Assembly (NCBI GenBank): GCA_033807695.1
Contig: CM066303.1
Coordinates: 744,001-808,000 of the forward strand
Length of the DNA: 64,000 nt
Direction of reading: 5' to 3'
From: Daedaleopsis sinensis
Taxonomy: Eukaryota > Basidiomycota > Agaricomycetes > Polyporales > Polyporaceae
Positions within the stretch are counted from its first letter, which is position 1, and the number at the start of each line of letters is the position of its first letter. The notes under the pieces were generated by a model. The model worked only from the letters and a program-made list of their open reading frames with translations. It did not search any database and had not been told where the DNA came from. Shown in pieces: positions 12,369-22,400 of this stretch. Both the position numbers and the translations under genes were made by a program.

Positions 12369-13214
12369 ATGGATACACCTGGCGTTTACGCCCCGGGACA
12401 ACAGGTCTCCCTCGCCACCGACGTTGGTGTTCACACATTCACTATCAACAAGCCATTCCTCCCGTTCACGAAAAGCGTCGTCATCCTGGCTCGTTGCGAA
12501 GAGCTCTTTGCTCACCCAGTCGTCGTCAAGATATTTGACCCGCGGTACCTAGACGAGAGGTTCGTTGTCACGGAATCGTGGCCCTCGCGGCCCTGGACGC
12601 TCGCCGCCGAACGCGCAGCGGCAGTGCTCGCCGCCCAAGCGGTCAATGAAGACGACCTCTGGGAACCCGAACCCGACCCCGCCGACGCTGACGGGCTGGC
12701 CAAGCGCGCCGCACTGTGGGAGAAGCATTTTCGCAGGCTCATGACGGACTGCTTTGATTCCGAGAAAAGCGCATACGAATTCCTGCGCGACCTCCAAGGC
12801 TTCTCAATCCCCCGCTTTCTCCTCACTGTGGAGGTGCTGCCCGCGGACGAGCGCGCTTTCAGTCCACCCGCGGTCGTCCTCGAGTACATCCCAGACGCCG
12901 TCAGTCTGCGCGACGTCTCCCCTGACGGGCTCGACGTCGAGGTGTGCGCTACGCTGGTGCACGCGATCGATAGCTTCGCAACGCATGATGTGTTCCACGC
13001 GGACATCAAACCACACAACGTGTTGTTTACCCCGAAGGAGAAGCCGGTGCGCGCGGTGTGCATTGACTTTGGATGCGCGGGCGTTAAGAGAGAAGGGGAG
13101 GACGAGGAGATTTGGCAGTTCAATGTGAATTTCTCATCGGATGGCATGTTCATTCGTCTCTACCTGGAGGAGAAGGGTGTCGTGCTTCCTGAGGCGGTTG
13201 CTCCGGCAGCGTGA
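12369..13214 (+). CDS. Small protein-kinase-like protein, intronless
   Basis: An uninterrupted 281-aa frame, beginning MDTPGVYAPGQQ in a strong start context. Kinase-like motifs appear in order: VVVKIFDP around residue 56 (candidate beta-3 lysine), VVLEYIPD as a hinge-like segment near 178, HADIKPHNVLF near 215 (HxDxxxxN catalytic loop with HAD in place of HRD), and IDFGCAG near 235 (DFG). Only about 45 residues follow the DFG, and no APE motif or C-lobe helices are recognisable. The protein is therefore shorter than a canonical kinase domain and resembles the abundant basidiomycete stand-alone kinase-like proteins. The substrate is unknown, and it may be a divergent or degenerate kinase. Unlike its neighbours it has no introns. 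Confidence 0.7.
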   Translation: MDTPGVYAPGQQVSLATDVGVHTFTINKPFLPFTKSVVILARCEELFAHPVVVKIFDPRYLDERFVVTESWPSRPWTLAAERAAAVLAAQAVNEDDLWEPEPDPADADGLAKRAALWEKHFRRLMTDCFDSEKSAYEFLRDLQGFSIPRFLLTVEVLPADERAFSPPAVVLEYIPDAVSLRDVSPDGLDVEVCATLVHAIDSFATHDVFHADIKPHNVLFTPKEKPVRAVCIDFGCAGVKREGEDEEIWQFNVNFSSDGMFIRLYLEEKGVVLPEAVAPAA

Positions 13215-14018
13215 TCTTGCCGGTGGGTACCCTACCGTCCGTTATCACACGTCGCGTCGACTGATCACTATCTATGCTCAGTGGCCAGTATTGTTTCGAC
13301 CCCACCAATGTGTTATTCTTCGCCGATTGTGTATCCTTTGATATATATATAGAGCTAACGAATGATTTCAGGCGAAAGCGGACAGCTGCCAGTGCAGCAA
13401 CTTGATCATACGACCGGTGCCATGTACCGTGTACACAACCGGCGTTGAATGCCTCCCAGCAAGTTGGAGAAATAAAGCCTGGTTGCCATCTGGACTTGAC
13501 CGACAGCCCATCTGATCAGAGTCGCCAACAAGCAAATCCAGCCCTCCGCTGGTCGAAGCTTCTTCCAGACCTGGCAGCCCCGACGCGATCAAGCTTCCAA
13601 CAAGTACCGTCAATCGTAGGAGTTCGTCCATGCCTCTTCTCACCAAGAGATGACATAAGTCGTGAGCCCGATTGGGAGCAGTGCAGGGTCTGTACGCATG
13701 AACTGTAGGTAGGACAGCAGAATACGAAGTGCCGCGTATTAAAAGAAAGGAACTGGTGAGATAGAGTGCGTATGAAAGGAGGTATAACTGGTGAGATACT
13801 TAGAGTGAAATCCGAGTCATAATCGGACCCGGGACTGGACCCTACATAGTAGTAGGCCTGCTGCGTTGCCAGGCATCTGTTCGTACACGGCTGAGTTCGC
13901 ACGCGAGGTGGAGATTGTTTGAGTATTCCAAGATGACTTGTACATTCGCAATGACGACGCATGTGCTATCTGAGTATATACACTGCCCAAGAACGGCTGC
14001 TGGACGAGATGCTCTTTA
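13215..14018. other. Spacer with no supported gene
   Basis: The longest frame is on the minus strand (13516-13962, 148 codons). It has no recognisable domain and a composition expected of a shadow. Nothing else was identified. Confidence 0.35.
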
Positions 14019-14405
14019 CTACAGTTGCATGGAGAAGTTCAGCCCATCATCGACCAGCAGCGTCCTACGTCGCTTCCACGCCAGCCCTCCACCCCCCACC
14101 TCCGAGTCCGAGTCCGAATCGACGACCCACGCCTTTGACTTCACGCCTGGCCGCGCCCGTGCCCCCTTGATGTCTGACCGCTGCTTGCGAGCCTGGCGGC
14201 GGAGTGTGCCCTCCGAGCATGCAGCGATGTTCCGCACCCGTAATGGCTTGAGCATCGCCGAGCTGTGGATGCACTCCGAGTCGCCGGGGAGAACGAGGAC
14301 GGAGGACCAGGACGGGCCCGACGCGGCGGGGCTGAGAGCGAGATCCAGATCGAACTTGAACGCGACCTCTTGAATACATGGCGAGAAGACAAAGATTCCG
14401 AACAA
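14019..14405 (-). CDS. Possible hypothetical protein fragment
   Basis: A 128-codon frame with a basic stretch (LRRQARKQRSDIKGARARPG) followed by an acidic/serine run (VDSDSDSEVGGGG) and a basic WKRRR. This composition is common in basidiomycete nuclear proteins. No domain, intron set or homologous neighbour supports it, and the upstream start is arbitrary. It could equally be a chance open frame in a GC-rich stretch. Confidence 0.25.
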   Translation of the reverse strand: MFGIFVFSPCIQEVAFKFDLDLALSPAASGPSWSSVLVLPGDSECIHSSAMLKPLRVRNIAACSEGTLRRQARKQRSDIKGARARPGVKSKAWVVDSDSDSEVGGGGLAWKRRRTLLVDDGLNFSMQL

Positions 14406-14638
14406 CCCGGACGGTTCATCGCCTTATACAGATTGTGCTATACATCATCGAATATCATTGTAGATATAAAGTGCACGCATCATTATGCCGATCCGACGAC
14501 TGACCCAGAAAGCTGCGTGACACGAAGGGACAAAGCGCCGGGAAAGTTCGCGACTGTGATCATGGATGGGGCTGTAAGCAGAATGGGATATGAGTGCGAA
14601 ATACACCTCGGTATCGATTTGAAAGTTAGACACTACAC

Positions 14639-17341
14639 CTATGATACAGCGGCGTCTTCTTGCGCAACTACAGCTGCTGGCCAACCAGGAACCTCGATGC
14701 CTAGCATCTCAGGGAGCCGGCACCACATCTTGGAGCGCTCATCCCTGTTCAGGCTGTCGAGGGCGTCCTCGCAGGTCTCGCACACCCCAGTCGTCTTGTT
14801 ATCAAGGAGACTGAGGTGCGAGCAGAACGGGTCTTCGCCGATGATACGGTCAACATGCTCGTGGAGGCCTTTCACGACCTTGCGGAGCGCGATCCGGCAC
14901 GATCTTGCCTCATTGCACTTGGGATTGTACGCCAGCGTGCGGAAGAGCGCTGCGAGGCTCGCCTTCCGGACCTCCATCTTCGCGCCGTGGAAGCAGATGT
15001 CGACTCAGATCAGGAAAATCCCCCCAAGCGAATTATTACTCAATTAGTACTCACGGTGCTACTAACTGGAGATAAACATAGCTTCTAACATGCTCGCAGT
15101 TGCTAATGTATCCTCATCCATAGACCTCACGGTTTAGACCTCACAAGACATGCAGCACAAGGATAGCATGAGGTGGATTGATGTCTCTATGGCCGGTGTT
15201 GCTTCAAGTCGTTAGTGAAGCCCGGGTGAAAGTGGCTTGGAACACTTAGCGCTGAGAAACACAGGAGCGCTTAAAATCGTGTCATCCAGATTTTGCCACC
15301 TCTCGGTGCTGACGTGGCCTTCTCAACTTGTCCTCGAACCATCACCACTCCCACTAGTGTCTACTCCCTTGCCATATCTTTCCCTTCTAAGCTATATCAC
15401 TTCTTTGCACAACACGACTCGCACAAGAACCTGGCTGGAGAGTGTCGTCTGGGGTGGTATCAGGGTGCAGTAGGTGGGTCAAACTTCACGGTAAGTGTGC
15501 TTTCACCCATCCAAGTGCACGATGCACAAGCCCTTCGACAGCTACAGGTAAGCTGTGTACTTAGTGCTCTATACCTTTGTTGCCTAGATACCTCGCAACT
15601 GCTTCTACTGCGCTGACAGCACCTTCCCATACCGTCCACAATCCGTGTAGAGCAAGCTCGGGTGGCAACAAGTCGCGTATGGGTAAGTTCGCACCCCAGC
15701 TTTCCTCTCCAAACCCCTCGCTTTCGCCTCCTCGCTCAGCATCCCTCCGCGCTGTACCTTCTCCGACATTCTCCTCAGGTTCCGTATGGATCCCGGGGAG
15801 CAAGCAGGTACGTACTTGCCTCTCTTCCGCTCCTCAGCCGCCGCCGTTGCGTTTCCCTCAGCATGCCCGCTCCCAGCAAGCTTGAAGGAGCTGAAAGCAC
15901 TCTCAAAGTCTTCCGTTGTCACGGTCACATGAGCAAACACCGTCGTCACTCGGACCTCGCACCCTGTATGTCGTCCTCAACGCTCTTCCCCATCTATGCA
16001 CTCCCTGACGCACTCCCCCAGCTCACCCTTTGTACACCTGTCCATGCTCAGCGGCGTCCGTGGTGAGTCGCTCCACCCAGTCTAGAAATGTTCCATACTA
16101 ATCTGCTTCCTCGCTGGTATTCGCAACCTTGGAAGGCGCACTCTCGTACTCCCTTCGCACCAACGATAAGCCCGGTGCGTTGTCTCATACATGTGCACAG
16201 TCACTTACCCTGCAGCACATGCAGTATGTCTGTGGATGGCGCATGTGCACTGCATGTGTGGATTCATTAGGGTGCATGTCTTGGGTCTATATTCATGTCA
16301 CTTACGTACGAAATATATGATCGTGCTTTGTACTGCTACACTACTGCGCTACAGTGTGTGATAAATGTGACTAGAATAGATCGAAAACCGCACGATAACC
16401 TTCGGCTCCTCCGAGCTAAACCTTGCTCATTTGCGGGGGGGACATAAGATTAGTACTAATGTTGCTAACATGCAGATTATCGCTAATTTATCGCTCATGA
16501 GTACTCGGCGAGCGCAAATCTGCCTGGGGGAATTTCCCTGATTCGGAGGTCCGCGGGCGAGAGCGTCTCCTGCTGACCGTCTGCCCGGGTGAACCCCTTC
16601 GCGATCCCTTTCCTCAGCGCGGCGCATGCCAAGAGCGCGGTGGGCAGCAGCGACGGCTCCCCGACCGTGCGCGCGAGGTTCACGACACCGATGGCTGCTG
16701 CGTCCGCCCAGCCTTCAGGTGCCCACCTCGTGAGCTTGCCCCAGGTGTTGAAGTCGTCTGTGTAGTGTCTCTTCAAGAATTGGAGCGCCTGATCGTACAG
16801 ATGTGCGAACTGATACTTCTTCGCTAGTCGGAGACAGGCTGATATCTCTGCAAATCCCGGTTTCTTGGTGGCGTAGACCCTAGTATGAAGTCATCACCGA
16901 GTCAGCAGCATTCATCCCCGCATGATGGCACAAAAATGCATACAATGTTCCCTTATGAGGCGTGTACACGCGCAGCATGTGCCTCAGGTCTTCCGGTGTA
17001 TCTGAGACGTTCAGCACCGGGCAATGAACGCAGCAAGCATTGATAGACACGACGCGGGTGGGAGGTGACTGGGACAGCAGCTCCTTGAAGACAGTGGATT
17101 GACTGGTGAGAATCCCTTTGTAGATTCGAAATTCGATGTCCCGCGCGATAAGGATCACCGAGCCATCCTCAAACCAGAATTCATCGTCTCTCTTCGGAGG
17201 AGGAGCTGACGCGGACGCTCCCCCGTTAGACCCGGCCTTCATTGTCGCAATTTCTTCCGAATCTTGTGGGGCGCCCACGTCGTCCTCGGAATTCGGTCGA
17301 GCTCTCTTCCTCGATGGCTGCACAGTGTGTGCTGACTCCAT
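14639..17341 (-). pseudogene. BTB/POZ-domain protein 1, split by a hAT-like element
   Basis: Member of a basidiomycete BTB/POZ family (protein-interaction adaptors, possibly for Cullin-3 ligases). Exon 1 (17341-16944) encodes a basic N-terminus and the BTB core FWFEDGSVILIARDIEFRIY. Exon 2 starts at 16879 and carries the helical region, including FLKRHYTDDFNTWGKL and AAAIGVVNLART. It runs into a mobile element at 16541. Coding resumes at 15010 with ICFHGAKMEVRKASLAAL and ends with stop at 14639. Removing 15011-16540 plus one 8 bp target copy joins the halves in frame and gives 366 codons, very close to BTB/POZ protein 2 (357). The gene was therefore intact before the insertion. As it stands, translation ends inside the element (about residue 254), losing the conserved C-terminal third. 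Confidence 0.8.
15011..16540. mobile_element. hAT-like non-autonomous DNA transposon in BTB gene 1
   Basis: The ends are CAGGAAAATCCCCCCAAGC (15011) and, reading inward from 16540, CAGGGAAATTCCCCCAGGC. These are 16/19 identical, and all three differences are transitions. Flanking octamers ACTCAGAT (15003-15010) and ATTCGGAG (16541-16548) match at 5/8 and look like a decayed 8 bp target duplication. CAGGG-type termini and 8 bp duplications are characteristic of hAT elements. The 1.5 kb interior has no recognisable transposase; it contains only short frames and several C/T-rich tracts. Diverged ends and target copies imply an old insertion, in contrast to the copia element next door. Confidence 0.7.
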
Positions 17342-17871
17342 ATTCGATTGATTGAGATTGCGCCTGATCGATGAACGCGTCAGATGGTCTGATAGGTGAA
17401 TCTCAAGATGATGTGTAGTACTCACCCTCGGCAAACGACAGTTGTGCGCTCTGCCGCTCCAAGTCCTTCAGGTTCAACAAGTTCAAGTTGAACGACTCAG
17501 CAGCCGTGACTCCCACGGTGGTGATAAAGCTGTTAAAAGAAGCAGTCCTCCATCGCAACGGTCGCGTGACATGTAACAAAAATGGAAGAAGAGCTGCGAG
17601 AAACGGTGGACATATCACGCTACTTACTCGTCAGGCGACAACCATGCGGACGACTAGTCTAGTCGTTACAGTATGTAGGATAAGTCATCTCGTAACGTAC
17701 ATTGTAAGAGTTAGATCATAGCATTGTTCACATCGGAACGGCGAACTTGAGCTGAATAACATCCAACCGCTATTGAGTCACGACGTACACTGTTGAATCC
17801 AATGTCATGATCAGTCAGCTAGCATAAGAACCAACACCTGCAAACATGTATAGACAATGACACACCGAACT

Positions 17872-18947
17872 TCACTGAACGTCATGCGCGTCAGGAGCCC
17901 AGTTGGGAACGTCCACTCCCATCATCTCCGGAAGGGTATTCCACATCTTGACGCGCTCCTCCCAGTTGAGACTCTTCAGCGCAGCTTTGCATGCGCTGCA
18001 GACATCGATCTTGCCATCCTCGAGATATACGAGGTACGAAGAGAACGGGTCCCCTTCGATGATGTCGTCCACACAGTCGCGGAGACCGACAAGGGCGCCG
18101 TGAAGAGCGGCGCGGCACGGTCCCGGGTCCTGGCATTGCGGAGCGTAAGTGAGGGTGCGTAAGAGGCTGCTCAGACTCGCTTTCCGGATCTCCGCCTGCG
18201 CCGCGAAGCACAGGCCGAGGTCTTCTGGCGTGAGCGTCTCTTGAGTGCCGTCTTCGCGCGTGAACCCCTTCGTAACTCCCTCACCCAATGTCGTGCATGC
18301 CAGGAGGGCGAGAGGCAGAATCAAGTTCTCTTCGGAGAGTCGAGCGAGGTTTACAACGCCGATGGCTGCCGCGGTGTCCCAGCCGTCGGGGACCCAATTC
18401 GGTGAGCTATTTATCCAAGAGTTGAAGTCGCTCGTATAGAACTCCTTCAGGTATCGAAGCGGCTGCTCGTAGACCGTGGTCATCTTGTACTTCTTGCCAA
18501 GCCGGATGAAGGAGTAGACCTCTTCGATAGGCGGTGTCACTTCATCCCACCAACTAGCATCACCGTAGATGCTCGTTAGACATATGAGACTGTATGGGAC
18601 TGCAGAAGATGCTTACGACACTTTGTTATCCCAGTATGGCGCACACACGTTGAGCAGGTGGCGCAGCTCCTCGGGAGAGTCCGATAGATGCAAGATGGGG
18701 CAAGGGATGTTCTCAACACCGTGTATTGTCACAGCGCGGACGGGCTGCGGTTCCGCCAAGAGGTCCTGGAAGACCGAAGACTGGCTGGTAAGGAGCCCAC
18801 TGTAGACACGGAACTCGACATCCCTCGCGATCAGAAAGACCGTGCCGTCCTCGAACCAGAAGTCGGTGTCCGTCTTTAGCACCTTTTGAGCATCGTCTGG
18901 AGCCTCGGACCCCCTGCTTGATCCCTAGCCATTCTCCGTCCCGGCCA
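17872..18947 (-). pseudogene. BTB/POZ-domain protein 2, main body; N-terminus separated by copia insertion
   Basis: Exon 1 remainder (18947-18617) carries the BTB core FWFEDGTVFLIARDVEFRVY. Exon 2 (18553-17872) carries the rest: PPIEEVYSFIRLGKKYKM, FYTSDFNSWIN, AAAIGVVNLARL, EDLGLCFAAQAEIRKASLSS and the terminal LPEMMGVDVPNWAPDAHDVQ. The first 20 codons lie at 24617-24557, beyond a copia element inserted in exon 1 with a TCCCA duplication (18948-18952 and 24557-24561). Joining the parts across one TCCCA keeps the frame and gives 358 codons. In addition, a TAG at 18925-18927 interrupts exon 1 eight codons after the insertion point. The gene is therefore disabled twice. Confidence 0.82.
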
Positions 18948-18952
18948 TCCCA

Positions 18953-19407
18953 TGTTGAGGTTATAAGAGCGACTAAGCAATAAGCAGACAATTAGTCTCA
19001 CGCGTTCTTTAGATGAACGTGTGTATTAGCTACCTAAGCAATAAGCAGACAATTAGTCTGCATACAAAGGTAAGTAACTAAACGTATAACACAGTGCGAT
19101 ATGGGGCTTACCTCACGCGTTCTTTAGATGAACGTGTGAGGAAGTGACCCCCGCAAGCCCTTGCTTTTATAGCTTGGCCTCCAGCCCTAATAATAACGAG
19201 GAGAATAGTAAAGTATACTCGATGAAGAGGATCCGAGTCGTGGGAAGGAGTTTGCAGATCGTGAGTGGGCGCTTCTAGTGCCTAAAGAGGAGGTGGCGTC
19301 TATGGAACGCCGCCTGGGCCCGACGAGGCTGCTGCACTTGGTTTGAATCCGCACCTGCCTGTGCGTAAGGGCCCCGGACGATGTAAGCGACATCGTCATC
19401 CTCAACA
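18953..19407 (-). repeat. 3' LTR of the copia element
   Basis: 455 bp, TGTTGAGG...CCTCAACA. It contains two copies of a CACGCGTTC-(7 nt)-GAACGTGTG stem motif and two copies of an AAGCAATAAGCAGACAATTA unit. Compared with the other LTR it carries A at 19091, T at 19294 and A at 19336, where the other copy has G, C and G. All three are CpG-to-TpG/CpA changes. Confidence 0.93.
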
Positions 19408-19414
19408 CGCCCCC

Positions 19415-22400
19415 TCAAACCAGACGCAGCCCGAATAGACCCTGCAGATGCAAGATCTTCGCGCGACTGAGTGCCTTTGTGAAAGCGTCCGCCGGCATGT
19501 CTTCAGTGCGCCGGTAGCCCAGTATGACCTGTTCCTTCTCGAGCGCCTCGCGGATGAAGTGGAATCTAATATCGATGTGTTTCGAGCAGGCGTGGAATGT
19601 GTTGTTTTTCGCGAGTTCAATAGCCGATTTGTTGTCCGAATAGAGTCGTACCGCGCGGTTGGAGATGTCCGAATCGACGGCCTCAGCGAGCAGCGCGCGA
19701 AGCCAGATGGCTTCCTTGGTGGCGTGTGTGATCGCGATGTATTCAGCCTCGGTTGAGGACAGCGCGACGACGTTTTGCTTCTTGGCGGACCAGCTGATCG
19801 CGCCCCCGTCCATCGTGAATACGTAGCCGCTGACGGAGTGGCGTGATGAGTCCGTGGTTCCCCAATCCGAGTCGCTGTAACCGACCAGGCCTTCGCGCGT
19901 GCGTCCGTATTCGAGCCAGAGCTCGCGCGTTCCGATGAGGTAGCGTACGACGCGCTTGAGAGCCTCCCAATGCGCGCGTCCGGGATTGCTCATGAATTGG
20001 GAGAGGCGGTGTACTGGGAATGCAATGTCCGGGCGCGTGCCTTGCGCGAGGTACATCAAAGATCCGACTCCTTCGCGATAAGGAATTGTGGCCATGTCCG
20101 CGATTTCCTCGGGGGTTGTCGGCGATTGTGATTTGTCGAGTCGCGCGCCGGGGTCGAGCGGGCTGCTGACGGACTTGGCGTCCTCGAGATGCAATCGCTT
20201 GACGATCGTGTCGATGTGCGAGCGCTGTGCGAGGCGCAGAGAGGAGCGCTCCATGTCGCGCGAAACTTCTATCCCGAGGATCCATCCGACTTTGCCGATA
20301 TCTGTCATGCTGAAGTGCTTCTTGATGCCAACGCGGAACTGCGCGATGTAATCGTCGGTGCCCGTGATTGCGAGGTCGTCGACTGAGGTGGCCACGATGG
20401 ACATGGAGGTTCCGCTGTGTCTGTAGAAAACGGCGTGGTCGGATTCGCACTTAGACATGTCGAGCTTAGCCATCGCCGCGCAGTAGGTTTTGTACCAACC
20501 GCGTCCTGCTTGGCGTAAGCCATACAACGTCTTCCTTAGCTTGCACACAAGATGTTCTTCCCCCGATTTTGCCGTCCCGGGCGGTTGTTCCATGTAGATA
20601 GTTTCCGCGAGTTCCCCGTTGAGGTAGGCACTCTTGACATCCATCTGGATGATATCCCATCCGTTCCTGGCGGCGATGGAGAAGATTGTGCGGATGGAAG
20701 CGAGTCGAGCGACGGGTGCGAAGGTATCGAAGTAATCTTGACCTGGTTTCTGCGCATATCCTTTCGCGACCGCGCGCGCTTTGAACTTTTCGACCTTTCC
20801 GTCCGCGTCGCGTTTGATGCGGAACACGAACTTGCAGCCGATGATGTTCGCATCTTGAGGCCGTTCGACGAGCTCGTAGGTTCCGTGTTCTTGCAGATTG
20901 TCCATTTCGGTCTGAATGGCCTGCTGCCACTTCGCCCAGTCCTTCGAGGCTCTTGCTTGCTTCAATGTGAGTGGTTCTTCGCCCGCTTCCATTGTTAGGA
21001 CTCGAGTTTCTTCCGAGCCCCATCCTCTCTCCGTCGCGTCTGATCCGTGCTCTTGTTTCATTTCGAGTGCCGCAACGGCGCCCATGATGTCTTCGGACAT
21101 TTGCGCGGTCACGCCGATCGTGCCTGGAGCGATGCCTCGCGGAAGCTTTCCGCCTCTGCCGTCTGCGGAGCCTAACCCGCTCTGGATGGCTCGGAGCTTT
21201 GCTGATGGCATTCTGATGCGGTGGCCCCGTCCGCTTGGTTCTTCCTGCGGTTGCTGCTCGATCACGACGTGGTCGCTGCTGCCGTTGCTGCTGGTCGTGT
21301 CGTCTGTCTCGGTGGCCGTGTCGTAAGCGTCGGAGTCGGACTCGGTGTCCTGAGTGCCAGGTCCCGACTCGTTGTCCGCGGGGTCGGTGAGATCGCCGTC
21401 GGAGGTATCCGTGGCCTCGGGAGATGGCTGCGGAGCCTGTTCTGGATTGCCGACGTCGGGACTAGACGCTCCGTCGACCGTCGCCCCCTCGCTCAGGACA
21501 TCGGGTGGAGCCATAGCGGGAGAGCCATCCTCGAACACGAGGTTCCTTTCGGCCGTCACGTTGTGCTTGTCTGGCCAATAGACCAGAATGCCGTCCTTGT
21601 GTTGGTTGCTGAACCCTACGAAGTAGCCGGTGCGAGCGCGGGAATCTAGTTTTCCGGGGCGCTCGACGCGCACCCAGACACGCGATCCGAACGCGCGTAA
21701 CCCTTTGAGGTTGGGAGGGATTCCGTAGCGCACGAGAAATGGCGATTTCCCGTCTAGCGCGGAGTGACCAGATCGGTTCATGATCCAGATCGCGTGGAGA
21801 TATGCGTATGGCCATATCGTTTTCGGTAGTCCGCTGTCGAGGCGCATCGCGCGTGCTTTCTCGGCGATGTCTCTGTTGGCTCGCTCCGCTGTTCCGTTTT
21901 GCTGTGGAGTGTCGTGTATGGAAGTTGTGAAACGCGTCCCTCGGTCCTTGAGGTGTTGGCGTAGGGCAATGAATTCGCCTCCTCCGTCCGAGTGAAGCCA
22001 CTTGATTTGCTTGCTGTGTTGTGTAAGTAGTCGTGCCTCGAGCTCCTGGTAGGCACTTTCTGCCCCGTTCTTTGTCTTGTAGGTGAACCCGTCCTTCCAC
22101 TTGGTTGCTTCGTCGGTGTATAATGAGGCGTACCGACTCCCGCCCAGAGAGGTCCATCCCGGTTCCCAGCTATCGGCATTGATGCGATCCCCATATTCGG
22201 TGGCTGATCCGTATTCAGTAGCGCTTGCACGTTCCGCGACCTTGGGTACCGATTTCCGCGTTAACTTGGCTTGCACGCAGATCGGGCACTGTACGTCGGT
22301 GCACCGGTCTCGCAGCTCGATGCCGTCGACATATCCTTTGTCGACTAGTTCGCGAGCGTTCTTCAGGGACACGTGCCCCATGATCCGATGGAATTCGAGG

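Noticed and set aside
14265..15088. Plus-strand frames of 260 and 90 codons
   Set aside because: They run antisense to the BTB gene 1 C-terminal exon, which has clear paralogues.
19340..19356. GGTTTGAATCC-like B box suggesting a tRNA gene
   Set aside because: It is inside the copia LTR, present in both LTRs, and no cloverleaf could be drawn around it.
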